From Ascidiaceihabitans sp. (GTDB lineage Bacteria; Pseudomonadota; Alphaproteobacteria; Rhodobacterales; Rhodobacteraceae), in assembly GCA_023301665.1 (NCBI GenBank), contig JALZUL010000154.1, forward strand, positions 1 to 5,168: 5,168 nt of DNA, written 5' to 3'. The position numbers and the translations under genes are program-made. The notes below the pieces were generated by a model that made no database searches, was not told the DNA's origin, and saw only the letters and a program-made list of their open reading frames with translations. Positions within the stretch are counted from its first letter, which is position 1. Every line of letters begins with the position of its first letter. This document shows positions 1 through 5,168 of the stretch, in pieces.

Positions 1-302
1 CCTCACTCGAAGAGGCTGCACTGAACCTTGGGGCAAGCAAATGGGGGGCGATCCGTCAGATAACCTTGCCGTTTTTACTGCCGGCGATCGTCGCCTCGGC
101 CGTGGTTTCAGTACTGATGAGTTTTGAAAACTTCAACACAACATTGATGTTGGTTGGATCGGATTCGCCACTTACCATTGCGATGTTCGACAAACTTAAA
201 CAGGGCTCCACACCCGTGTTAAATGCCACATCACTGTTGCTCATTATTGTCTCAGCTGCCTTAGGCGGCCTGTCATTACTGTTCCAGCGTAAGAAGCGTT
301 AA
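1..302 (+). CDS. ABC transporter permease, C-terminal part (PotC-like)
   Basis: This is the end of an inner-membrane permease of a binding-protein-dependent ABC importer; the start lies left of the window. The reading frame is open from base 3 and gives 99 residues ending in TAA. Near its beginning is the EAA loop, the cytoplasmic helix that docks on the ATPase: E-A-A at residues 4-6, G at 10, I at 17 and L-P at 22-23. Two hydrophobic segments follow, at about 24-41 and 76-94, and the protein ends in a basic tail (QRKKR), as expected for the cytoplasmic end under the positive-inside rule. The stretch between the two segments and the final hydrophobic helix resemble PotC/YdcV-type permeases for spermidine, putrescine or related solutes. 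The substrate cannot be fixed from this fragment. The ATPase, binding protein and partner permease are expected upstream; nothing downstream belongs to the system, so this may be the last gene of its operon. I see no intrinsic terminator after it. Confidence 0.9.
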   Translation, partial: SLEEAALNLGASKWGAIRQITLPFLLPAIVASAVVSVLMSFENFNTTLMLVGSDSPLTIAMFDKLKQGSTPVLNATSLLLIIVSAALGGLSLLFQRKKR

Positions 303-337
303 ACCTGTCAGAAACAAAACGATTGAATGCTCCCTCT

Positions 338-366
338 TTGACAAACACCCGCCTTAACTGTTTAGA
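338..366 (+). promoter_or_regulatory. Candidate sigma-70 promoter for the MYG1-family gene
   Basis: A perfect -35 hexamer TTGACA lies at 338-343. A spacer of exactly 17 bases separates it from TTTAGA at 361-366, which matches the -10 consensus TATAAT at only three of six positions. Transcription would start near 373, leaving a leader of about 44 bases before the ATG at 417. The ideal -35 and spacing make this the best promoter candidate in the window, but the -10 is weak, so it remains a prediction. It would uncouple the MYG1 gene from the permease operon upstream. Confidence 0.5.
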
Positions 367-405
367 GCGCTTTAACACTTTGATTACCTAATTTTCCGGC
401 TTACT

Positions 406-409
406 GGAG
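406..409 (+). promoter_or_regulatory. Ribosome binding site of the MYG1-family gene
   Basis: GGAG lies seven bases before the ATG at 417. This is standard Shine-Dalgarno spacing and supports that start over later in-frame ATGs. Confidence 0.7.
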
Positions 410-416
410 CAACCAA

Positions 417-1331
417 ATGACCATCGAACTTCTCGTCACCCACTCGGGTGGCTTCCACGCGGACGAATTGTTGTCTTCCGTTATCCTAACATCCCTATTC
501 CCCACCGCCGATCTACAACGCTCTCGCGACAAGCAATTGATTGCACCGGCACCCAATAAAATCATTTACGATGTGGGCGGCGCTTTTGATGCAGGGCAGC
601 AGATTTTTGACCACCATCAACGCCCCGGCCCATTGCGTGAAGACGGTGAACCTTATAGCTCATTCGGTCTGATCTGGGCGCATTACGGTCGCGACTACCT
701 TCGCGCGATGGATGTGCCTGAAAGCGACCTCGAAACCATTCACGACAAGTTCGACAAAAAATTCGTTTTGCCGATCGATCAGCTGGATAATGGCGCGATG
801 GAACCATCGGTGGCCGGGCCGCTTTCCATTTTGACCTTGCCCGCGTTGCTTGGCAGTTTGAAGCCAGTGTTTGATGATCCCTCACCGACCGCTGACAATG
901 ACGCATTCTTTGCGGCACTGCCGATTGCCCGCGCTTTTGTCGAAGCCCAGATCCGCAATCTCGCAGCCAAAGCACGTGCGCAGAGCATTGTGATTGAAGC
1001 CATTGAGAAAGCGGGCACCTCCCCTATCCTCGAATTGCCTATGGGCATGCCCTACCGCTCTGCCTTGGACAAGATGGAGGCGGATCACATCCTCTTTGTG
1101 GTTACCCCACGTGGTGCTGATTGGACGTTGGGTGGGATCAAACTGTCCAATGACACCTTTGAACAGCGCGCCGACTTACCTGCAGCCTGGGCCGGTTTGA
1201 CAGATGCAGCCCTTGAAGAGGCGTCTGGCGTCCGCGGTGCTAAATTCTGCCATAACGCCCGTTTCATTGCTGTCGCGGATTCCCGCGATGCAATCTTGGA
1301 AATGGCCGCACTTGCAGTGAAGGCCCTGTAA
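417..1331 (+). CDS. MYG1 family (UPF0160) DHH-type metal-dependent phosphoesterase
   Basis: The gene encodes 304 residues, a full-length bacterial-type member of the MYG1 family. The family is related to DHH phosphoesterases; the eukaryotic MYG1 protein has been described as a 3'-5' RNA exonuclease, whereas the bacterial members are largely uncharacterised. Visible motifs are H-S-G-G-F-H-A-D-E at residues 9-17 (H9, H14 and D16 are likely metal ligands), D-V-G-G-x-F-D from D52, the signature D-H-H-Q-R at 65-69, and I-D-Q-L-D-N-G at 120-126, whose aspartates probably complete a two-metal site. The C-terminal end carries the family motif around G-V-R-G-A-K-F-C-H-N-A-R-F (271-283), followed by a helix of the type that closes the family's second domain. 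No signal peptide or membrane segment is seen, so it should be cytoplasmic. The start is set by a GGAG ribosome binding site and by the N-terminal metal motif falling immediately after it. It has a candidate promoter of its own and ends convergently with the NDUFS4-like gene. The family call is secure; substrate and pathway are unknown. Confidence 0.95.
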   Translation: MTIELLVTHSGGFHADELLSSVILTSLFPTADLQRSRDKQLIAPAPNKIIYDVGGAFDAGQQIFDHHQRPGPLREDGEPYSSFGLIWAHYGRDYLRAMDVPESDLETIHDKFDKKFVLPIDQLDNGAMEPSVAGPLSILTLPALLGSLKPVFDDPSPTADNDAFFAALPIARAFVEAQIRNLAAKARAQSIVIEAIEKAGTSPILELPMGMPYRSALDKMEADHILFVVTPRGADWTLGGIKLSNDTFEQRADLPAAWAGLTDAALEEASGVRGAKFCHNARFIAVADSRDAILEMAALAVKAL

Positions 1332-1346
1332 GCGCGCCTACGAAAT

Positions 1347-1373
1347 GACCGCTGTGTTCTCAACACGGCGGTC
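1347..1373 (+). terminator. Hairpin after the MYG1-family gene, possible terminator
   Basis: A 12-base-pair stem (arms 1347-1358 and 1362-1373) with one G-T wobble closes a three-base CTC loop, starting 15 bases after the MYG1 stop codon. The position and stability suit transcript termination or 3'-end protection. No run of T follows on the plus strand, so it is not a classical intrinsic terminator. Confidence 0.5.
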
Positions 1374-1411
1374 TAGGCATTCACAGCTGGCACAGCTGGA
1401 AATCGCGCAAT

Positions 1412-1436
1412 AAAAAAGGGCACCCTTTGGGCACCC
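1412..1436 (-). terminator. Rho-independent terminator of the NDUFS4-like gene
   Basis: Read on the minus strand, this is GGGTGCCC, a three-base AAA loop, then GGGTGCCC again, followed directly by six T. The two arms are identical rather than exact reverse complements, yet they pair over eight positions because the two central pairs are adjacent G-U wobbles flanked by three G-C pairs on each side. A GC-rich stem plus a U tract is the classical intrinsic terminator layout. It lies about 55 bases beyond the stop codon of the NDUFS4-like gene at 1492. Confidence 0.8.
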
Positions 1437-1472
1437 AATATGTCGTTTAATCATCGCGCGGCTTAGGCCAGA

Positions 1473-1490
1473 TTTAAAGTCGGCTTTAAA
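1473..1490. repeat. Perfect 7-bp inverted repeat after the NDUFS4-like stop codon
   Basis: TTTAAAG (1473-1479) and CTTTAAA (1484-1490) are perfect reverse complements with a four-base gap. The repeat begins one base beyond the NDUFS4-like stop codon (1492-1494), so it would form a small A/T-rich hairpin at the start of that gene's 3' untranslated region. Its function is unknown; it is too weak to act alone as a terminator. Confidence 0.5.
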
Positions 1491-1491
1491 A

Positions 1492-1803
1492 TCAGTGGGT
1501 CCATGCACCGCGGCGGCCAGTCGCAAAGTTCTCAGCGTATCCGTTTGGACGGATATTGGCCTTGCGCTTGTTGGGCTCTTGTACCTGCGCATCAATCCCA
1601 TTTTCATTGGCATAATCAAGTGCTGCGTCTTTGGTATCAAAGTTCAAGCGCACTTGGCTTTGCGTATCGCCCGACGATGTCCATCCCATCAATGGGTCAA
1701 CTGAGCGGGCGCTGTCATGTGCAAATTCCAATACCCAGCCTTTGGTTTTGGCTGTTCCTGAAGACATTGCCGTCTTGGCGGGTTGAAAAATACGTGCGCG
1801 CAT
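1492..1803 (-). CDS. NDUFS4-like complex I accessory subunit (ETC complex I subunit family)
   Basis: The gene encodes 103 residues, homologous to the core of the mitochondrial complex I 18-kDa accessory subunit NDUFS4. The family is found in Alphaproteobacteria and takes part in assembly or stability of NADH:ubiquinone oxidoreductase at the peripheral arm on the cytoplasmic side. Recognisable features are A-R-I-F-x-P-A-K-x-A-M at residues 3-13, S-G at 15-16, the W-V-L-E-F strand at 23-27, the hallmark D-P-L-M-G-W-T-S-S at 36-44 followed by D46-T47, Q-V-R-L-x-F-D-T at 50-57, and the C-terminal W-T-H end. There is no transmembrane segment or signal peptide. The length is usual for bacterial members, which lack the mitochondrial targeting sequence. 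The ATG at 1803 is supported by GGAG (1811-1814) seven bases upstream. No other nuo gene is visible: the gene is divergent from uvrB and convergent with the MYG1 gene, so it is probably monocistronic. The family assignment is firm; the role in this organism is inferred from homologues. Confidence 0.95.
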   Translation of the reverse strand: MRARIFQPAKTAMSSGTAKTKGWVLEFAHDSARSVDPLMGWTSSGDTQSQVRLNFDTKDAALDYANENGIDAQVQEPNKRKANIRPNGYAENFATGRRGAWTH

Positions 1804-1810
1804 GAATTTG

Positions 1811-1814
1811 CTCC
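1811..1814 (-). promoter_or_regulatory. Ribosome binding site of the NDUFS4-like gene
   Basis: On the minus strand GGAG precedes the ATG (1803-1801) by seven bases. This fixes the start so that the family's N-terminal A-R-I-F motif begins at residue 3. Confidence 0.7.
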
Positions 1815-1830
1815 GGTTTTGATCGTCCTA

Positions 1831-1859
1831 CGTATCCGAAATTTCGCCCCCTAGGGCAA
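1831..1859 (-). promoter_or_regulatory. Possible promoter of the NDUFS4-like gene
   Basis: On the minus strand TTGCCC (1859-1854) and GATACG (1836-1831) are separated by 17 bases. The expected transcription start would lie near 1824, giving a leader of about 20 bases with the GGAG site inside it. Both hexamers are only partial matches to consensus, so the call rests mainly on spacing and position. Confidence 0.3.
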
Positions 1860-1878
1860 GTCACCTTTTGAAGAGTTG

Positions 1879-1896
1879 GTTTCATAAGTCTGAAAC
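1879..1896. promoter_or_regulatory. Small dyad in the divergent NDUFS4-like / uvrB control region
   Basis: GTTTCA (1879-1884) and TGAAAC (1891-1896) form a perfect six-base inverted repeat with a six-base gap. Its location between two divergent genes would suit an operator. It is not the GAAC-N7-GAAC or GTTC-N7-GTTC box used by alphaproteobacterial LexA. Six-base arms can occur by chance, so this is tentative. Confidence 0.3.
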
Positions 1897-2011
1897 ACCT
1901 GTAAAGCCTAAATTTCCCACGTACTTTTGCCTATCCCCTGTCGGTTTTTGTCAGCAGCATAGCCGCTTGCCCTTGAAGACACGCCCAAAGAACTCAATTG
2001 TAGCTCTGAAA

Positions 2012-2016
2012 GTGAG
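2012..2016 (+). promoter_or_regulatory. Probable ribosome binding site of uvrB
   Basis: GTGAG, within AAAGTGAG, lies six bases before the ATG at 2023. It is a weak Shine-Dalgarno match but correctly spaced. The next in-frame ATG (codon 17, at 2071) has no purine-rich site as good, which favours the 735-residue form. Confidence 0.5.
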
Positions 2017-2022
2017 TCGCTC

Positions 2023-4230
2023 ATGTCCTACGCCCATTCAGACCAAGCCAAAGCCGGCAAAACCTCAGAAATGGGAGCCATATCTGGCGATGTTCGCAGC
2101 CGTCCGAAACTAGAAGGCGGCAAAGCCTTTGTTCTTGAGACCGAATTCTCACCTGCAGGCGACCAACCAAAGGCAATCAAAGAAATCGTCGCAGGCATAA
2201 GTGACGGTGACCGCGATCAGGTGCTTTTAGGGGCCACGGGGACAGGTAAAACATTTACCATCGCCAAGGTGATCGAAGCGACCCAAAGACCCGCGATCAT
2301 CCTTGCCCCAAACAAAACACTCGCGGCCCAGCTTTACGGCGAATTCAAAGGGTTCTTTCCCGACAACGCTGTGGAATATTTTGTTAGCTTTTATGATTAC
2401 TATCAGCCCGAAGCTTACGTGGCGCGATCTGACACCTACATCGAAAAAGAAAGCCAGATCAACGAACAGATCGACCGCATGCGCCACTCGGCCACGCGGG
2501 CTTTGCTTGAACGTGATGATGTAATCATCGTCGCCTCGGTGTCTTGCATTTACGGTATCGGCTCTGTCGAAACCTATGGTGCGATGACCCAAGACCTAAA
2601 AGTTGGCGGCGAATACAACCAACGCCAAGTCATCGCGGATCTTGTCGCGCAGCAATACAAACGCAACGATGCAGCGTTCTTTCGCGGATCATTCCGTGTG
2701 CGCGGCGACTCGCTTGAGATTTTCCCAGCTCACTTGGATGACCGCGCATGGCGGCTGTCTTTCTTTGGCGAAGAACTGGAAAGCATCACAGAGTTTGACC
2801 CGCTGACGGGTGAAAAAACCGACAAAATGGACCAAATTCGGGTCTACGCGAACAGCCACTACGTGACCCCGAAACCCGCGATGTCACAGGCCCTCATCAG
2901 CATCAAGAAAGAGCTAAGGCATCGCCTTGATCAACTGGTTGGCGAAGGGAAATTGTTAGAGGCCCAGCGCCTTGAACAGCGCACAAACTTTGATCTTGAG
3001 ATGTTGGAAGCCACGGGCGTTTGCAACGGGATCGAAAACTATTCCCGCTATCTGACAGGCCGCGCCCCGGGTGAGCCGCCCCCCACCTTGTTCGAATTCA
3101 TCCCAGACAATGCAATTGTATTCGCCGATGAATCCCACGTCTCAGTGCCGCAAATCGGCGGTATGTATAAAGGTGACTTTAGGCGGAAGATGACACTGTC
3201 TGAACATGGCTTCCGCCTTCCGTCTTGCATGGACAACCGCCCCCTCAAGTTTGAGGAATGGGATGCTATGCGCCCCCAATCGGTCTTTGTTTCGGCCACC
3301 CCTGCCAAATGGGAGATCGAGCAAACCGGCGGCGTATTTGTCGAACAGGTTATCCGGCCAACCGGCCTGCTTGACCCACCTGTCGAAATCCGCCCTGTCG
3401 AAATGCAGGTCGATGATTTGCTAGACGAGGTTCGCCTAGTGTCCTCTCAAGGAATGCGCACCCTGTGTACGACCCTCACCAAGCGCATGGCCGAGGATCT
3501 TACCGAATACATGCATGAACAAGGCATTCGCGTGCGCTACATGCACAGTGACATCGACACGATCGAACGGATCGAAATCCTGCGCGATCTGCGCCTTGGG
3601 GCCTTTGATGTATTGATCGGTATCAACCTATTGCGCGAAGGTTTGGATATTCCCGAATGTGGTTTGGTCGCAATCCTTGATGCCGACAAAGAGGGCTTCT
3701 TGCGGTCTGAGACCTCGCTGGTGCAAACCATCGGACGCGCGGCGCGTAACGCCGAAGGCCGTGTGATCATGTACGCCGACAAGATCACTGGATCGATGGA
3801 ACGCGCTTTGGGTGAAACCAACCGCCGTCGCGCAAAACAAGAAGCCTACAACATCAAACACGGCATCACGCCTTTGACGGTGAAAAAGAATGTCGAGGAT
3901 ATTCTTGCGGGCCTCTACAAAGGCGACACCGATCAATCACGGGTCACAGCGACAATCGATAAACCGCTGGCGGGTGGAAACCTACAAAGCGTGCTCGAAG
4001 GTCTGCGCAACGATATGCGCAAGGCTGCAGAGAACCTTGAATTTGAAGAGGCCGCACGCCTTCGTGACGAAGTGAAAAGGCTGGAAGCTGTCGACCTTAC
4101 AATTGCGGACGACCCAATGGCACGGCAATACGCTGTCGACAAAGCTGTCACTGATGCCAAGAAATCATCTGGCCGGTCCACAATGGGTCGTGGTGGCATG
4201 CGCGGCGGCGTAAAGCGACGCGGCCGATAG
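2023..4230 (+). CDS. uvrB: UvrABC excinuclease subunit B
   Basis: UvrB is the damage-verifying, helicase-like subunit of nucleotide excision repair: UvrA2B loads it on DNA, it opens the strands around the lesion and recruits UvrC for incision. The protein has 735 residues against 673 in E. coli. Motifs, each about 31 residues later than in E. coli, are Walker A G-A-T-G-T-G-K-T at 70-77, the beta-hairpin Y-D-Y-Y-Q-P-E-A-Y at 124-132 whose tyrosines clamp one DNA strand, a UvrA-interaction domain at about 188-278, motif II D-E-S-H at 369-372, motif VI Q-T-I-G-R-A-A-R-N at 568-576, and a C-terminal UVR domain at about 661-690 that contacts UvrC. All catalytic motifs are intact. Additions are an N-terminal extension of about 31 residues and a tail of about 45 residues after the UVR domain that becomes rich in G, R and K. 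The gene stands alone, divergent from the NDUFS4-like gene. No canonical LexA box is visible upstream. Confidence 0.98.
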   Translation: MSYAHSDQAKAGKTSEMGAISGDVRSRPKLEGGKAFVLETEFSPAGDQPKAIKEIVAGISDGDRDQVLLGATGTGKTFTIAKVIEATQRPAIILAPNKTLAAQLYGEFKGFFPDNAVEYFVSFYDYYQPEAYVARSDTYIEKESQINEQIDRMRHSATRALLERDDVIIVASVSCIYGIGSVETYGAMTQDLKVGGEYNQRQVIADLVAQQYKRNDAAFFRGSFRVRGDSLEIFPAHLDDRAWRLSFFGEELESITEFDPLTGEKTDKMDQIRVYANSHYVTPKPAMSQALISIKKELRHRLDQLVGEGKLLEAQRLEQRTNFDLEMLEATGVCNGIENYSRYLTGRAPGEPPPTLFEFIPDNAIVFADESHVSVPQIGGMYKGDFRRKMTLSEHGFRLPSCMDNRPLKFEEWDAMRPQSVFVSATPAKWEIEQTGGVFVEQVIRPTGLLDPPVEIRPVEMQVDDLLDEVRLVSSQGMRTLCTTLTKRMAEDLTEYMHEQGIRVRYMHSDIDTIERIEILRDLRLGAFDVLIGINLLREGLDIPECGLVAILDADKEGFLRSETSLVQTIGRAARNAEGRVIMYADKITGSMERALGETNRRRAKQEAYNIKHGITPLTVKKNVEDILAGLYKGDTDQSRVTATIDKPLAGGNLQSVLEGLRNDMRKAAENLEFEEAARLRDEVKRLEAVDLTIADDPMARQYAVDKAVTDAKKSSGRSTMGRGGMRGGVKRRGR

Positions 4231-4248
4231 AGGCAGATAGAAGCCAGC

Positions 4249-4282
4249 AAAAACAATAAAGGCCCCCAAATCACTGGGGGCC
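4249..4282 (-). terminator. Intrinsic terminator of the beta-helix gene, between it and uvrB
   Basis: Arms GGCCCCCA (4261-4268) and TGGGGGCC (4275-4282) pair perfectly over eight bases around a six-base loop. On the minus strand the stem is followed by TTTATTGTTTTT (4260-4249), a proper U-rich tail, and it starts only eight bases past the stop codon of the minus-strand gene. On the plus strand the stem is preceded by A and followed by no T run, so for uvrB it could at most slow polymerase or protect the 3' end. Confidence 0.85.
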
Positions 4283-4290
4283 CAGATCGA

Positions 4291-5168
4291 TCAATCGATG
4301 CGAACTAAGATTAGAACAGTCCCACGGGCCTCGGTCCCCCATGACAATTCGATTTGGTCAAAGTTTGAGCCTTTGCGCACATCAACTGCGGGCGTCGGAT
4401 ACACCGCTATATTCGAACTGTCGCGCATTTTACCCAGCGCGACCACGCTATCGACACTTCTGGCTTCGCCACCAAATGGCAACTCGTCATTGGTATCAAT
4501 CGTCCATGTTGTCCCGACTGATGCTTCAGTATGCTCGACGCGCAGCGGGTTTGCGACACGGGCCGTAATACCGTGAAAGGAATTCGCTGACACATCCACA
4601 TCACGCATCCGCAGATAATTCAGATCAGAGAAGCTCGTATCCACACGATCGACCCGATCAATATTCGCATTCAACGCTTTAAAACTGTTCCCACGAATAC
4701 TCACACCACTCAAGAAATGCCCTTCACCATGCGGTTTCACCACAATGTAGCTGAACCAAGGGGCCACATCTGTTGTCAAAAAAATGTTGTCTGAAATGGT
4801 CAGCGCGCTGAACGAAAACTCTGTGTTAAACTCAGGCGCGGAATCGTATTCATTGGTCCATTCGATAAAACAGTTATCGATGTAGTTGCCGCTGACAACC
4901 GAACTGGTGTGCGATTTGGCAATGATCAATCCTGCCGTGCGAATACCACCTGAAATACTATCACCTTGGAAAAAGTGGTTACCAAGAACCATAGCATTTG
5001 CCCCGCCAATAATCGCAAAATGCCGGAAACGCGTAATGCGGTTATGGCGGATTTTCACGTCATTGGCATTGGCATTGATCGCAACCGTTGTACGCTCATC
5101 GACGTTCAGGCTGTCTTCCTTGGATAGGAATTGGCAGCGATCAATCAACATGCCCTGACACCCCGACC
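4291..5168 (-). CDS. Right-handed parallel beta-helix (pectate-lyase-like) protein, C-terminal part
   Basis: The frame is open from the right edge to TGA at 4293-4291. About 291 residues are visible and the N-terminus lies outside the window. An ATG at 5151-5149 is internal: the frame continues through S-G-C-Q-G upstream of it, and the sequence there is already in mid-fold. Counting from that methionine, a recurring coil ending of the form (hydrophobic)-x-(G/A/D)-N-x-(F/I) appears with its asparagine at 58, 89, 122, 155 and 190, and a related turn at N37. The spacing of 21 to 35 residues and the asparagine ladder are typical of right-handed parallel beta-helices such as pectate lyases and glycosyl hydrolase 28-related proteins. 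The last 80 or so residues lack the repeat and probably form a separate beta-rich cap. No catalytic residues can be assigned from this part. Such proteins are often exported polysaccharide-acting enzymes or tailspike-like proteins, but any signal peptide would be off-window. Substrate and location are unknown. Confidence 0.75.
   Translation of the reverse strand, partial: SGCQGMLIDRCQFLSKEDSLNVDERTTVAINANANDVKIRHNRITRFRHFAIIGGANAMVLGNHFFQGDSISGGIRTAGLIIAKSHTSSVVSGNYIDNCFIEWTNEYDSAPEFNTEFSFSALTISDNIFLTTDVAPWFSYIVVKPHGEGHFLSGVSIRGNSFKALNANIDRVDRVDTSFSDLNYLRMRDVDVSANSFHGITARVANPLRVEHTEASVGTTWTIDTNDELPFGGEARSVDSVVALGKMRDSSNIAVYPTPAVDVRKGSNFDQIELSWGTEARGTVLILVRID

Noticed and set aside
357..379. 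Imperfect TGTT...AACA dyad over the candidate -10 of the MYG1 promoter
   Set aside because: Only four outer pairs are clean and the interior has mismatches, so there is not enough symmetry to call an operator.
1474..1489. TTAA-N8-TTAA resembling a CtrA binding site
   Set aside because: CtrA boxes need a seven-base gap (TTAA-N7-TTAAC); here the gap is eight and the site is downstream of a gene rather than in a promoter.
1441..1491. Possible tRNA or small RNA downstream of the NDUFS4-like gene
   Set aside because: No cloverleaf stems or T-loop motif can be assembled; only the short A/T-rich inverted repeat is present.
1338..1640. 100-residue minus-strand open frame across the convergent intergenic region
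   Set aside because: It overlaps the well-supported NDUFS4-like gene in another frame, runs through the terminator hairpins and resembles no family I know.
1868..2113. 81-residue open frame upstream of and overlapping the start of uvrB
   Set aside because: It begins at a TTG, overlaps uvrB by about 90 bases in another frame, and its composition shows no domain-like pattern; uvrB is certain in the overlap.
4286..4299. Two ATCGAT palindromes two bases apart at the end of the beta-helix gene
   Set aside because: They overlap the stop codon and last codons and are short; chance is sufficient, and termination is explained by the adjacent hairpin.
4298..5158. Plus-strand open frames opposite the beta-helix gene
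   Set aside because: They are antisense shadows; the minus-strand frame is much longer and shows a repeating protein fold pattern.

Overview
The window looks like ordinary chromosomal DNA from an alphaproteobacterium, most likely of the Rhodobacterales / Roseobacter group. The main clue is a bacterial homologue of the mitochondrial complex I accessory subunit NDUFS4, a family typical of Alphaproteobacteria. UvrB also carries an N-terminal extension and a basic C-terminal tail of a kind I associate with that group. GC content is moderate and coding density is high. I see no mobile element, CRISPR array, tRNA or rRNA. The taxonomic call is inference from protein character, not from a search.

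Layout, left to right. (1) The C-terminal end of an ABC-importer permease (+, cut by the left edge), recognised by its EAA loop and closest in character to the spermidine/putrescine PotC type. (2) A 114-base gap with a good -35 promoter element and a ribosome binding site. (3) A complete MYG1-family (UPF0160) DHH-type phosphoesterase gene (+, 417-1331). (4) A 160-base convergent intergenic region with several hairpins, including a clear U-tract terminator for the minus strand. (5) A complete NDUFS4-like gene (-, 1492-1803). (6) A 219-base divergent promoter region holding a small perfect dyad. (7) A complete uvrB gene (+, 2023-4230). (8) A strong terminator in the 60-base convergent gap, oriented for the minus strand. 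(9) The C-terminal part of a right-handed parallel beta-helix (pectate-lyase-like) protein (-, 4291 to beyond the right edge).

The genes do not form a functional module. Solute import, a nucleic-acid phosphoesterase, complex I assembly, nucleotide excision repair and a beta-helix protein sit next to each other in convergent and divergent arrangements, each with its own signals. They probably belong to separate transcription units. I found no convincing previously undescribed system. The points most worth a second look are the poorly characterised MYG1-like and beta-helix proteins, the NDUFS4 homologue standing outside any visible nuo operon, the hairpin cluster at 1347-1490, the dyad upstream of uvrB, and the glycine/arginine-rich tail of UvrB.
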